A DNA stretch of 42,553 nt from Gelidibacter mesophilus DSM 14095 (lineage in GTDB: Bacteria; Bacteroidota; Bacteroidia; Flavobacteriales; Flavobacteriaceae): positions 1 through 42,553 of the forward strand of contig NZ_AUHD01000018.1 of assembly GCF_000423005.1 (NCBI RefSeq), in the 5' to 3' direction. Both the position numbers and the translations under genes were made by a program. This document shows positions 31,007-40,687 of the stretch, piece after piece (the stretch's first letter is position 1; every line of letters begins with the position of its first letter). The notes beneath the pieces were generated by a model. The model worked only from the letters and a program-made list of their open reading frames with translations, did not search any database and had not been told where the DNA came from.

Positions 31007-32617
31007 ATGACCCAACAAAACATAAAGCAACTCGAAATTGAACTTTGGGATGCTGCTGATGACCTAAGAGCCAACTCTAAATTAACCGCTGCCGAATATA
31101 AAGATCCTTTATTAGGATTGGTACTCCTGCGGTTTGCTCAAAATCGATATGAAGATGCACTGCTCGAAGTTCAAAACAACTTACCAATAAATCCGCGAAC
31201 TGGCGAAAAACGCGAAGCCAGAAAAGAAGATTATACCGCTGCGGGAGCCATCATGTTACCCGGAAAAGCCAAGTATGATTATTTAGCGGGATTGCCCGAA
31301 GGCGAAAACATTGCCGAAGCCATCAATAATGCCATGAAGCTTATTGAGGAAGAATACCCAGATTTGGAAGGTATTTTGCCAAAAAGCTACCAAGAATTTG
31401 ATGATAAATTGTTGCGCGACTTGGTACGTGTCTTTAACAAAGACGCCGTAAAAAAAGCCAAAGGCGACGTGTTTGGACGTATTTACGAGTTTTTCTTGAT
31501 GAAATTCTCTATGCAGGGCGCAGGTGCACAGGAAGGCGGGGAATTCTTTACGCCTCCATCTTTGGTAAATCTAATTGTCAATTTTATACAGCCCAATCAC
31601 GGTATTATCCACGATCCTGCTTGTGGGTCTGGGGGTATGTTTGTGCAAACCGCACATTTCATAAAAGACCATGAAAACAAAAGCGTTAATGAAGCCATTA
31701 CCGTTTACGGTACCGAGCTTAAAAGTAACAACACCCGATTGGCTAAAATGAACCTCGCCATCCACGGAATTGAAGGCAAGATTATAGAAGCCAATAGTTT
31801 TTATTCCAACCCACATAAATTAACAGGAAAGTGTGATTTCGTAATGGCAAATCCGCCGTTTAACGTGGATAAAATAGATGCTAAAAATAAGTTTCTGGCA
31901 GATGATGACCGCCTGCCTTTTGGCGCACCATTAACCGGGAAGGGAACCATTAGCAACGGTAACTATTTATGGATGCAATATTTCCACAGTTATTTAAACG
32001 AAACGGGAAGAGCGGGTTTTGTTATGGCAAGTTCGGCAACCGATGCTGGTAATGCAGAAAAACTCATTCGCCAAAAACTTATTGAAACTGGCGATGTCGA
32101 ATGCATTGTGTCCATTAGCAATAACTTTTTCTACACCCGTTCGCTGCCATGCCATGTTTGGTTTTTTAACAAAGGCAAGTCTAAAGAGAATAAAGATAAA
32201 ATCTTAATGATTGATGCGCGTAACATCTTTAGAAAAGTAAGCACAACCATTAACGATTTTGATGATGACCAATTGGAAGGCTTAACAGCCATTATGAATG
32301 CCTTCCGAAATAACGATAAATTTACGGATGTCACCCTGAGCGCAGTCGAAGGGTCGGTTAATGAGAACGAGTGGCTCACTTCCCACTTCCCAAATGGCAT
32401 TTACGAAGACGTCGAAGGCTTATGTAAGATTGCTTCAATTGAGGAGATCAAAGAACAAGATTACAGCCTTACGCCTGGGCGTTATGTGGGTGTAAACATT
32501 GACATTGATATGGATTTTGATTATAAAACCCGTATGACAGAAATCCATGCCGAATTAGCACAGCTGAACCTTGAAGCCAATAGTTTGATGGCGCAAATAC
32601 AAAGTGTGAAGTTATGA
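31007..32617 (+). CDS. hsdM: Type I restriction-modification DNA methyltransferase subunit
   Basis: The 536-residue protein has the HsdM N-terminal helical domain (LEIELWDAADDLRANSKLTAAEY, GLVLLRFAQNRYE). The N6-adenine methylase domain follows: RIYEFFLMKFSMQGAGAQEGGEFFTPP as two motifs, SAM-binding motif I DPACGSGGMF at about 203 and catalytic NPPF at about 281. It methylates adenine in the bipartite site chosen by HsdS, protecting host DNA and completing the restriction complex. The gene begins the defence operon and overlaps hsdS by ATGA. A palindromic repeat near 32330-32355 is embedded in frame and encodes the stretch TDVTLSAVEGSVNENEW. Confidence 0.95.
   Translation: MTQQNIKQLEIELWDAADDLRANSKLTAAEYKDPLLGLVLLRFAQNRYEDALLEVQNNLPINPRTGEKREARKEDYTAAGAIMLPGKAKYDYLAGLPEGENIAEAINNAMKLIEEEYPDLEGILPKSYQEFDDKLLRDLVRVFNKDAVKKAKGDVFGRIYEFFLMKFSMQGAGAQEGGEFFTPPSLVNLIVNFIQPNHGIIHDPACGSGGMFVQTAHFIKDHENKSVNEAITVYGTELKSNNTRLAKMNLAIHGIEGKIIEANSFYSNPHKLTGKCDFVMANPPFNVDKIDAKNKFLADDDRLPFGAPLTGKGTISNGNYLWMQYFHSYLNETGRAGFVMASSATDAGNAEKLIRQKLIETGDVECIVSISNNFFYTRSLPCHVWFFNKGKSKENKDKILMIDARNIFRKVSTTINDFDDDQLEGLTAIMNAFRNNDKFTDVTLSAVEGSVNENEWLTSHFPNGIYEDVEGLCKIASIEEIKEQDYSLTPGRYVGVNIDIDMDFDYKTRMTEIHAELAQLNLEANSLMAQIQSVKL
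32329..32355. repeat. ACCCT...AGGGT palindromic repeat inside hsdM
   Basis: The stretch TGTCACCCTGAGCGCAG, continuing TCGAAGGGTC, has inverted ends ACCCT and AGGGT. It resembles a short repeat I recall as common between flavobacterial genes. Here it lies within hsdM and is translated as VTLSAVEG without breaking the frame. Confidence 0.65.
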
Positions 32618-33876
32618 AGAAGGGTTGGAAACAAGTCAAAATAGGTGACTTAGGGAAAGTTATAACAGGCAATACACCGCCAAAGAAAGATCCAAGTAAT
32701 TACGGGAGTGAGTATCCATTTATAAAGCCAACTGATATGGATTTAGGGAGGCGGTATGTTACTAATTGGGAGGAGAATTATTCTGAGAAAGCATTTAAAA
32801 AGTATAAAAACTCATATATACCACCAAAAGCAACGGGAGTTGTAACTATCGGAACTGTGGGAGAGAAAATGTTTCAAGCAGATCGTTATTGTTTTACAAA
32901 TCAATCTGTTAATGTTGTTATAGCTAATGATAAATATGATGATGATTTTATCTATTATCTGCTCAAAATAAATTTACCAAAAGTTGAAAATGCTAATCCA
33001 GGAACAGCCTCCGGAAGACATCATGTGAGCAAGTCTAATTTTTGTGCTATAAAAATTACTGTTCCAGAATCCAAAGAAACCCAACGCAGAATAGCTTCCA
33101 TCCTTTCTGCTTATGATGAATTAATAGAAAATAATCTCAAGCGCATAAAATTATTAGAAGAACAAGCGCAACAGACTTATGAGGAGTGGTTTGTGCGGTT
33201 TAAGTTTCCTGGGTATGAGGATGTGGCGATTGATGGGGAAAGTGGGTTGCCTGTGGGGTGGGAGAGAAAGAATTTAGTTGAATGTGCTAATTTAGTTATG
33301 GGTCAAAGGCCTAAATCTGAATTCTACAATTATGAAGAAATGGGACTGCCATTTCATCAGGGTGTAAAAGATTACGGTTTTAGATTTCCAACAAACTCTT
33401 CATGGTCTACACGGGGAAATAGAATAGCAGAAGAAGATTCTATTTTGTTTAGTGTACGTGCACCTGTTGGAAGGATTAATATTGCTATTGAAAAATTAAT
33501 TATTGGTCGTGGCTTAGCTTCAATTAATCATAGAAAAGGATGGAATAGCTTTCTTTTGTATCAACTGAAAAGCATATTTTATCAAGAAGATTTAATGGGT
33601 GGAGGCGCAATTTATAATTCTGTAACCAAAAAAGATGTTGAGAGAATTCAAATAGTCCAAGCCACTGAAGAAATTAATTCACAATTCAATAATTTGTCTT
33701 CGAAAATTGATAAACAAATTAAAAATTTAACTCTTCAAAACCAACTCTTAAAAGAAGCGCGTGATATTTTGTTGCCAAGGTTGATGAGTGGGATGATTGA
33801 TGTGAATGAATTAAGTGTAGATATAGAGTTGGATATGGTTGCGGAGGAGAATCGTAAATACAATAAAGTCAAGTAA
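32614..33876 (+). CDS. hsdS: Type I restriction-modification specificity subunit
   Basis: The 420-residue protein has the two-target-domain layout of HsdS. The first recognition domain is at about 1-155 (KKGWKQVKIGDLGKVITG start). The central conserved helices lie at about 156-205 (ETQRRIASILSAYDELIENN, EEQAQQTYEEWFVRF). The second recognition domain is at about 215-365 (GWERKNLVECANLVMGQRP). The distal helices follow, ending EARDILLPRLMSGMIDV. Each target domain reads one half of a bipartite DNA site. The start overlaps the hsdM stop (ATGA) and mcrB begins directly after its stop. The recognition site cannot be predicted. Confidence 0.93.
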   Translation: MKKGWKQVKIGDLGKVITGNTPPKKDPSNYGSEYPFIKPTDMDLGRRYVTNWEENYSEKAFKKYKNSYIPPKATGVVTIGTVGEKMFQADRYCFTNQSVNVVIANDKYDDDFIYYLLKINLPKVENANPGTASGRHHVSKSNFCAIKITVPESKETQRRIASILSAYDELIENNLKRIKLLEEQAQQTYEEWFVRFKFPGYEDVAIDGESGLPVGWERKNLVECANLVMGQRPKSEFYNYEEMGLPFHQGVKDYGFRFPTNSSWSTRGNRIAEEDSILFSVRAPVGRINIAIEKLIIGRGLASINHRKGWNSFLLYQLKSIFYQEDLMGGGAIYNSVTKKDVERIQIVQATEEINSQFNNLSSKIDKQIKNLTLQNQLLKEARDILLPRLMSGMIDVNELSVDIELDMVAEENRKYNKVK

Positions 33877-36162
33877 ATGGATAGTATGTTAAGTTTTTTA
33901 ACAAAAGACCTAGTAGATAAAGCGGTTTTAGAAATTGATAAAAATGGTATTCCCAAAAATAGGCAAGGAACAGGTTACGCAATATTAATAAATAACCAAG
34001 AGTATCCTTTTAAATTATTAATTACTGAAGCGGCAATACTAGCAAAAGTAAATGTAACCTCAAATGATTTTAGTAGTACAGACAAGAATAGGGAAGGTTT
34101 TGAGAAGTTAATTGGATATCCTGTTGTTAATTTAAATCATAAAATGGAGTATTTTGATTTAGCACAATTACATAATTATAAAAATGATATTGGGCAACCG
34201 TACGATTCTAAAAATCAAAGTACAAAACTTTATTTCGACACAAGGAAGAAGCTACAATATTTAGGAGAACAGCTGTCAAAGAAGCTTGGGATTAATATAA
34301 TCAATAATTACGATGAAAAGCCTAATAAAATGGCGGGACAAGGCAAAGGATTTGTTCTAAAAGAGTATATATTAACTGGTTTTTTACCTAACAAGTATTC
34401 AGATTTAGGAAAAGATGTGTTTATAAAAATTACGTTTTATGGTTTTAAATCTAATTTTAATTTTGGGCTTGACATTGACGTCAATTTTTCTAATGAAAAG
34501 AACAAATTTAATAGATTTCGAGAAAAGTTTCAAGAGGATGCCAATTGGAAAATACCTGTGGATAATACGTTTCCAAAAAACTGGAATGATCTTATAGATA
34601 TTACGCTACCAATATTTAAAACACAGATAGGGTACTTAGATGATTTTTTCTCAAACAATAAGGAAATGAGCGAGCTGAACAATTATATCAAAATTCTAAA
34701 ACACAAAAAGCAAATTATTTTACAAGGCCCACCGGGAACTGGTAAAACGTATACTGCTAAAAAGATAGCACAACAATTGGTTGGTACAAGTGAGACGACG
34801 AGTTTCAATATCCTAACACCTGCACTTATTAAAAGCACATTAAAAGTTGGTCAAACCATAGCTAATGCTAGTGGAACGAAAGATTATTATACAATCATAA
34901 AAGTACATAAGGATAAAGTGGAGTTAAAATCAGACCGAAGTGAGGTTTGGGATCCGAGTTTTAATAATATAATTACAAAATATAATGAACTTGTTAATGG
35001 TATTTTACCAAGTAACAAAAATGCGAAAGAACCTTACGAGGTAGCAGTAGCAAAACATTTGTTTGAAATTATAAAACCATCTGATTCAAATAAAGTATCT
35101 AATTATACTTTGGTTCAATTTCATCCATCATATACGTATGAAGATTTTGTTAGAGGTATTTCTGCTAAAAGTGAAGGGGAACATATTAGTTATGAAACCG
35201 AAAATAAAATTTTAGCGTCATTAGCTCAAGAAGCAAATAACAATTTAATCGCAAGTAGAAAAGACGTCGATGATTATTCAAAAGAGCGGGGTATTAAAGA
35301 CTTATTAATTCAATTTTCAGAAACTGTCCAAGATAAAATTGATGAGAATGAAGAATATAAAATAACTGAGGCTGTTTCTATTGTGGCTGTTGAAATCGAT
35401 GCTTTTAGATATACTGGCAAATGGAAAACGAGTCAACGAATGAAATTTAATGACTTGGTAACTGCAGTTTTAGAAAATGTTTCTTCAAGACAAGATTTTA
35501 AAAAATTGGAAAATGTTTCGGGGCTCGCAAAACAGCATGCGACGTACTTTTTTAACGTATTAGAGAAATTCGAAAAGGAGTTTAAGCAGCAATTGAAAAA
35601 CGCCTTTAATAGCACTCTGGTAAAGCCCGAACTTAAAAATTACGTCTTAATAATTGACGAGATAAACAGAGCCAATCTGCCTTCTGTTTTAGGAGAGTTG
35701 ATTTATGCATTGGAATATAGGGGTAAGGAAGTAAATAGCATGTATGCGATAGATGGTGATAATAAGATTAGCATTCCAGAAAATTTATTTATTATTGGTA
35801 CTATGAATACAGCCGATAGAAGCGTTGGTCATATAGATTACGCTATCAAACGTCGTTTTGCTTTTGTAGATATGTTGCCAAATGTTGAAGTAATTACGAA
35901 TGATAAAGCAAAAGTGTTGTTTAATAAAGTAAGCGAGTTGTTTACGGATGATTATTTGGCTTCAGATTTTGATGCTAAAGATGTACATCTTGGGCATAGC
36001 TATTTTTTATTAGATGAAAAAAATGAGCTAAGTGAATCTGAGCAATTAAAATTAAAATTAGACTATGAGATTTTACCAATACTTAATGAGTATGTAAAAG
36101 ATGGGTTGTTATTAGAAACCTCGGAAGACAAAATAAAAGAAATTTCAGGGTTTGAGTGTTAA
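33877..36162 (+). CDS. mcrB: McrB-like AAA+ restriction NTPase
   Basis: The 761-residue protein starts at the first base after the hsdS stop. Residues about 8-90 (GIPKNRQGTGYAILINNQEYPFKLLI, FSSTDKNREGFEKLIGYPVV) resemble the N-terminal head domain of ScoMcrA-type restriction enzymes. A DNA-binding-like region follows at about 100-250. The AAA+ module has Walker A GPPGTGKT (about 284-291), Walker B LIIDEINRANLPS (about 591) and the McrB signature TMNTADRSVGHIDYAIKRRFAF (about 643). It should hydrolyse GTP/ATP and drive the nuclease subunit McrC onto modified DNA. The N-terminal domain sets the modification it reads, here unknown. mcrC overlaps its 3' end by 11 bases. Confidence 0.9.
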   Translation: MDSMLSFLTKDLVDKAVLEIDKNGIPKNRQGTGYAILINNQEYPFKLLITEAAILAKVNVTSNDFSSTDKNREGFEKLIGYPVVNLNHKMEYFDLAQLHNYKNDIGQPYDSKNQSTKLYFDTRKKLQYLGEQLSKKLGINIINNYDEKPNKMAGQGKGFVLKEYILTGFLPNKYSDLGKDVFIKITFYGFKSNFNFGLDIDVNFSNEKNKFNRFREKFQEDANWKIPVDNTFPKNWNDLIDITLPIFKTQIGYLDDFFSNNKEMSELNNYIKILKHKKQIILQGPPGTGKTYTAKKIAQQLVGTSETTSFNILTPALIKSTLKVGQTIANASGTKDYYTIIKVHKDKVELKSDRSEVWDPSFNNIITKYNELVNGILPSNKNAKEPYEVAVAKHLFEIIKPSDSNKVSNYTLVQFHPSYTYEDFVRGISAKSEGEHISYETENKILASLAQEANNNLIASRKDVDDYSKERGIKDLLIQFSETVQDKIDENEEYKITEAVSIVAVEIDAFRYTGKWKTSQRMKFNDLVTAVLENVSSRQDFKKLENVSGLAKQHATYFFNVLEKFEKEFKQQLKNAFNSTLVKPELKNYVLIIDEINRANLPSVLGELIYALEYRGKEVNSMYAIDGDNKISIPENLFIIGTMNTADRSVGHIDYAIKRRFAFVDMLPNVEVITNDKAKVLFNKVSELFTDDYLASDFDAKDVHLGHSYFLLDEKNELSESEQLKLKLDYEILPILNEYVKDGLLLETSEDKIKEISGFEC

Positions 36163-37435
36163 GCTGTTAACATATAGCGAACATTATAATAATTGGGTTA
36201 AAGTTGAAGACGCACAGTATTTAACACAACCGTTTTATCAAAATTGTTTTTCTAAATCTCATAAACAAAACGTTTATAATGAGCCTTGCTATACCATTAC
36301 AAAACGTACTGAGGACAATCCTTGCTTTCATTTAGAATTAGGCTATTTTATTGGTTTAGACTGGTTGGAAGTTAATAAAACTGCACTGCATGTGGTATCT
36401 AAAATCAACGATGATTCGCAGGAAGTCGATTTTGTAAATATGTTATTTTCGGCTTTAAAGCATCCTGATATTTCTAAAGACATAAAAGAGCTTTTTGTTG
36501 TAAAATGGGATCAGCCAACAATAGAAATCAGTCAAAAGCAAGATTTGCTGACGCCATTTTTGGTAGTGGAGTTTTTAAGTCTTTTAAAACAAATTGTTAG
36601 AAAAGGTTTAAAAAAATCATATTACAAAGTAGAGCATAATTTACAAGGTCGTGTAAAAGGAAAGATACAAGTATCTAAAACCATAAAGCAGAATATAGTA
36701 AAAAATAAGAACCTATTTACTTATTGTAGTTTTGACGAGTTTGGAATAAATAATAAAGAAAATAGGCTATTAAAAAAGGCATTACAATTTATAAAACGCT
36801 ATTTACCAACGTACACAAAACTTATTAATCATAAAGAATTACAAAACACATTTAATTACATAAATCCTGCGTTTACGCAAGTTTCTGATATTATAGAGAT
36901 TTCAGAAATTAAGCATACCAAGACCAATGTCTTTTACAAAGAGTACGAGCAAGCTTTATATTTAGCAAAGCTTATATTAAAACGTTTTGGTTATAATATT
37001 TCAAATACAGTTAAAGATAAAATTCAGTCTCCGCCGTTTTGGATAGACATGACTAAGTTATTTGAATTGTATGTTTTGGGATTATTAAAAGATAGATTTC
37101 ATAATCAGGTTAAGTTTAAATTCAAACATTATGGTAACGAGTTAGATTACCTTTTAAATAATGAAAACTATCAAATGGTTATAGATGCTAAATACAAGCT
37201 TAAATATATCAATGGAAAGCATGATGAAGATATTAGACAAGTAAGTGGTTATGCTCGTTTAAAAAAGGTTTATGAAGATTTAAATAAACAACAAAGTGAA
37301 GTTATAGATTGTTTGATAGTCCATCCAGATCAAAATGGATTTGACAATTTATTAAGTGCAGATTTAAAAGGAAAAAAGATTAAACATTATTATGATGTTT
37401 ATAAACTTGGTGTAAAGTTACCTTTAGTAAAATAA
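36152..37435 (+). CDS. mcrC: McrC nuclease subunit
   Basis: The frame begins with a TTG at 36152 inside the end of mcrB, and no better start lies near, so the start is tentative. The 427-residue protein has an N-terminal OB-like/DUF2357-type region (CFHLELGYFIGLDWLEV, LQGRVKGKIQVSKTIKQN, FGINNKENRLLKKALQFI). The C-terminal PD-(D/E)xK nuclease has LFELYVLGLLKDRF, GNELDYLL and the catalytic core MVIDAKYK at about 343, followed by DEDIRQVSGYA. It should cut DNA when driven by McrB. The translational overlap indicates coupled expression. Confidence 0.9.
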   Translation: MSVKLLTYSEHYNNWVKVEDAQYLTQPFYQNCFSKSHKQNVYNEPCYTITKRTEDNPCFHLELGYFIGLDWLEVNKTALHVVSKINDDSQEVDFVNMLFSALKHPDISKDIKELFVVKWDQPTIEISQKQDLLTPFLVVEFLSLLKQIVRKGLKKSYYKVEHNLQGRVKGKIQVSKTIKQNIVKNKNLFTYCSFDEFGINNKENRLLKKALQFIKRYLPTYTKLINHKELQNTFNYINPAFTQVSDIIEISEIKHTKTNVFYKEYEQALYLAKLILKRFGYNISNTVKDKIQSPPFWIDMTKLFELYVLGLLKDRFHNQVKFKFKHYGNELDYLLNNENYQMVIDAKYKLKYINGKHDEDIRQVSGYARLKKVYEDLNKQQSEVIDCLIVHPDQNGFDNLLSADLKGKKIKHYYDVYKLGVKLPLVK

Positions 37436-37442
37436 TAAAACT

Positions 37443-40400
37443 ATGAGCTACGAATACTCCGAAGACGGATTAATTGAAATGGCTACCCAAGATGTTTTGG
37501 AAGAATTGGGTTGGACTGTGGTTACTGCATGGCGAAGTGAGGCCTATGGCGAAAGTGGTTTGTTAGGTAGAGAAACCAAAAGTGACGTGGTTTTAACACG
37601 CTACTTATTGCAGTCGCTTAAAGCATCAAATCCTGATCTTCCAGAATTGGCTTATGAGCAAGCTATAGAGTTGATCACTCAAAATATAGCGGATCAAACA
37701 TTAGGTAGAATTAATAAGGAGAAGAGTAATTTGCTTAAAAATGGCATACCCGTAAGTTATACGGATGACGAAGGGGAGCTCATGAAAACGAAACTCAAGG
37801 TTTTTGACTTCAACAACTATCAAAACAATTATTTTATGGCGGTAAGGCAACTGGAGGTGTTGGGCGAGCTGTATTTAAGACGTCCAGATGTTATTGGTTT
37901 TGTTAATGGTATTCCGTTAGTGTTTTTTGAATTGAAGGCACATCATCAAGATTTACGTCATGCGTATCACGATAATTTAAAAGATTATAAGGACACCATT
38001 CCTCAGGTGTTTCATAATAATGCGATCATCATTCTAAGTAATGGAACGGATGCGAAAGTTGGTACCATAACAAGTCCGTATAAATATTTTTTAGATTGGA
38101 AACGTATTGAAGAACATGAAGAAGGCGAAGTAAGTTTGGATACCATGATTCGCGGTACTTGTGACAAGCATAGACTCATGGATATTTTCGAAAACTTCTT
38201 GTTATTTGATGACTCTCATGGTGATGTGGTGAAATTGATGGCTAAAAACCATCAATACATTGGCGTTAACAAAGTGATTGAAAACGTGAATCATATTGAT
38301 GACTTAGAAGGGAAGCTTGGTGTGTTTTGGCATACGCAGGGTTCGGGGAAAAGTTATTCAATGGTGTTTTTGTGCGAAAAGATTCATAGGAAATTAGGCG
38401 GATCTTATACTTTTCTAATTGCTGTTGATAGAACAGAATTAGAAAATCAGTTGTATGATACCTTCTCAGGTGTAGGGGTGGTGAATGATAAAAATGTGAT
38501 TGCGGGAAAGAAAAATGGCATGACTGGTCGTGAACATTTACGCGAGTTGTTATCTGAGAACCATCGCTATGTCTTTACCTTAATTCATAAGTTTTCCATA
38601 GATCCAAAATTAGAAAGCGAATATCCTTTAATTACAGAACGAAAGAATGTCATTGTCATTAGTGATGAAGCTCACAGAACACAGTCCGGAACTTACGCGC
38701 GGAACATGCGTTTCCACGGCTTGCCTAATGCCTCGTATTTAGGATTTACAGGAACGCCAATAATCAAAGAAGAGGAGGAGCTGACCAAAAACATCTTTGG
38801 TGAATATGTATCGGTTTACGATTTTAAACGTGCTATTGAAGATGAGGCTACATTGCCTTTGCGTTATCTGAATAGAGGAGAGAAATTAGACATTACCAAT
38901 CCTGAATTGGACGAGAGAATGGCTGCCGTGTTCGAGAATGAAGATTTAGATGACGATCAAAAGAAAAAATTAGAATACCTGTTTAATAGAGATTACCCTA
39001 TTTTGACAGCGCAATCACGTTTAGATGCCATTGCCAAAGATTTGGTTTGGCATTTTAATGAACGTGGGTATCAAGGCAAGGCCATGTATGTGGCTTTGGA
39101 TAAACCGACAGCTGTACGGATGTATGAGCTGATTATGGGTTATTGGCCAGAGTATTTAAAAGGGCTTGAAGAACGCATTGAAAACACCACCGATCAGCAA
39201 GAAGAACAGGAGCTAAGACGTAAATACAACAAGGTTAAAGAAACTGAAGTTTGTGTGGTGGTAAGTAGCGAGCAGAACGAGGTAGATAAATTCAGGAAAA
39301 TGAATTTAGATATTGAAGTGCACCGTCGCAAAATAGTAGAGCGTAATTTAGAGAAGGAATTTAAGGATGAAGATAATCCCTTCCGATTAGCTATTGTTTG
39401 TGCCATGTGGATTACTGGTTTTGACGCACCTTGTGTATCTACCGTTTATTTAGATAAACCCATAAAAGGACACACGCTAATGCAAACCATCGCGAGGGCA
39501 AACCGTGTGTATGATGATGAAAAGGAAAACGGGCTGATTGTTGATTATGGGAATGTGCACAGACAACTTGAAATGGCTTATTCCATTTATGGAGAAGGAG
39601 GAAAGGGTAAAAAGAAGGATAGTAAATCTACCGGGAAACCTGTGGAGCCTTTAGCTGGCGTAGAAATTGAATTGAAACAAGGTATTAGGGATGTTAAAGC
39701 GTATTTAAAAGAATTGAATTTTTTACTTCAAGGACTTAAAGATGCGAAACCTATGTCTAAAATAGCGAAAATAAAAGAAGCCATTGATTGTATTTGCTTA
39801 AATGAAACCACACGTACAACTTTTGAAATGATGGTTCAAAATGTATTTCGAAAGTACAAGGCTTTATTTCCTATGGATATTTTGAAGAAATATGAGTCTG
39901 ATTACAATGCCATTGAGGCTATTTATAGTGCATTAAATCAAAATGTGAGATCTGCTGACGTGACGCAAATCATCATGGATTTACAGGCCATTGTTAGTGA
40001 TAGTATCACTATTCAGGAATCGGCAGTACAGGAAGGACGCGAAGAAGTTTATGTAGACTTATCAATGTTGGACTTTGATAAACTTTGTGCCGCATTTGCC
40101 AAAACCCCTCGCAAAAACACATTGGTTTTTAATTTACAAGAAGCCATAGAGCAGCGTTTAGAGCAGATGTTAAAGGAAAACCCTTTACGTATTGAGTTTT
40201 ACGATCGATACAAAGAGATTATTGAGATATATAATAAGGGTAAAAGCCTCGAGGATACTCAGAAAAGTTTTGACAACTTGAATGACTTTATTCAAGACTT
40301 GTCATTTGAAGAGCAACGTGCAGTTCGAGAGGAGTTAAAGGATCAAGAAACCCTGGCTATTTTCGATTTACTTAAAGAAGGGAAGGATTTATCAATTAAA

Positions 40401-40655
40401 GAATTAAAGGAGGTCAAAAAAGTGGCTTCAAAAACCTTGGAAACTTTAAAATCTGAAAAACTTAAAATCGATAATTGGCGCGAAAGCAGGCAGGTAAAAG
40501 CACAGGTAAAAAGCACTATTTATGACCATCTATTATATCTTCCTCAAGAGTTTTATACCGATGAAGAAGGAGGGTTTAAAACCGCTAATGTGTACCAGCA
40601 TATTTATTCCAATTACTATGGTGGTGGGAAGAGTGTTTATCAGCAACGGCAGTAA
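37443..40655 (+). CDS. hsdR: Type I restriction endonuclease subunit
   Basis: The 1070-residue protein has the N-terminal PD-(D/E)xK nuclease (GFVNGIPLVFFELKAHHQ, about 154-170) and a superfamily 2 translocase: Walker A TQGSGKSYSMVF (about 298-309), VISDEAHRTQSG (about 406-417), LGFTGTPI, and helicase motif VI QTIARANRVYDDEKENG. The C-terminal helical region contacts the methylase core. It cleaves DNA that lacks the host adenine methylation, after translocation. It starts seven bases after mcrC, so it is part of the same operon although separated from hsdMS by mcrBC. Length is normal. Confidence 0.95.
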   Translation: MSYEYSEDGLIEMATQDVLEELGWTVVTAWRSEAYGESGLLGRETKSDVVLTRYLLQSLKASNPDLPELAYEQAIELITQNIADQTLGRINKEKSNLLKNGIPVSYTDDEGELMKTKLKVFDFNNYQNNYFMAVRQLEVLGELYLRRPDVIGFVNGIPLVFFELKAHHQDLRHAYHDNLKDYKDTIPQVFHNNAIIILSNGTDAKVGTITSPYKYFLDWKRIEEHEEGEVSLDTMIRGTCDKHRLMDIFENFLLFDDSHGDVVKLMAKNHQYIGVNKVIENVNHIDDLEGKLGVFWHTQGSGKSYSMVFLCEKIHRKLGGSYTFLIAVDRTELENQLYDTFSGVGVVNDKNVIAGKKNGMTGREHLRELLSENHRYVFTLIHKFSIDPKLESEYPLITERKNVIVISDEAHRTQSGTYARNMRFHGLPNASYLGFTGTPIIKEEEELTKNIFGEYVSVYDFKRAIEDEATLPLRYLNRGEKLDITNPELDERMAAVFENEDLDDDQKKKLEYLFNRDYPILTAQSRLDAIAKDLVWHFNERGYQGKAMYVALDKPTAVRMYELIMGYWPEYLKGLEERIENTTDQQEEQELRRKYNKVKETEVCVVVSSEQNEVDKFRKMNLDIEVHRRKIVERNLEKEFKDEDNPFRLAIVCAMWITGFDAPCVSTVYLDKPIKGHTLMQTIARANRVYDDEKENGLIVDYGNVHRQLEMAYSIYGEGGKGKKKDSKSTGKPVEPLAGVEIELKQGIRDVKAYLKELNFLLQGLKDAKPMSKIAKIKEAIDCICLNETTRTTFEMMVQNVFRKYKALFPMDILKKYESDYNAIEAIYSALNQNVRSADVTQIIMDLQAIVSDSITIQESAVQEGREEVYVDLSMLDFDKLCAAFAKTPRKNTLVFNLQEAIEQRLEQMLKENPLRIEFYDRYKEIIEIYNKGKSLEDTQKSFDNLNDFIQDLSFEEQRAVREELKDQETLAIFDLLKEGKDLSIKELKEVKKVASKTLETLKSEKLKIDNWRESRQVKAQVKSTIYDHLLYLPQEFYTDEEGGFKTANVYQHIYSNYYGGGKSVYQQRQ

Positions 40656-40687
40656 ACTTAAAGATAGTTATTATTAAAAAATTTATC

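Noticed and set aside
31007-40655. Possible BREX, DISARM or Druantia system
   Set aside because: The genes are clearly HsdM, HsdS, HsdR, McrB and McrC; no PglX/PglZ, BrxC, DrmA/B or DruE-type proteins are present.
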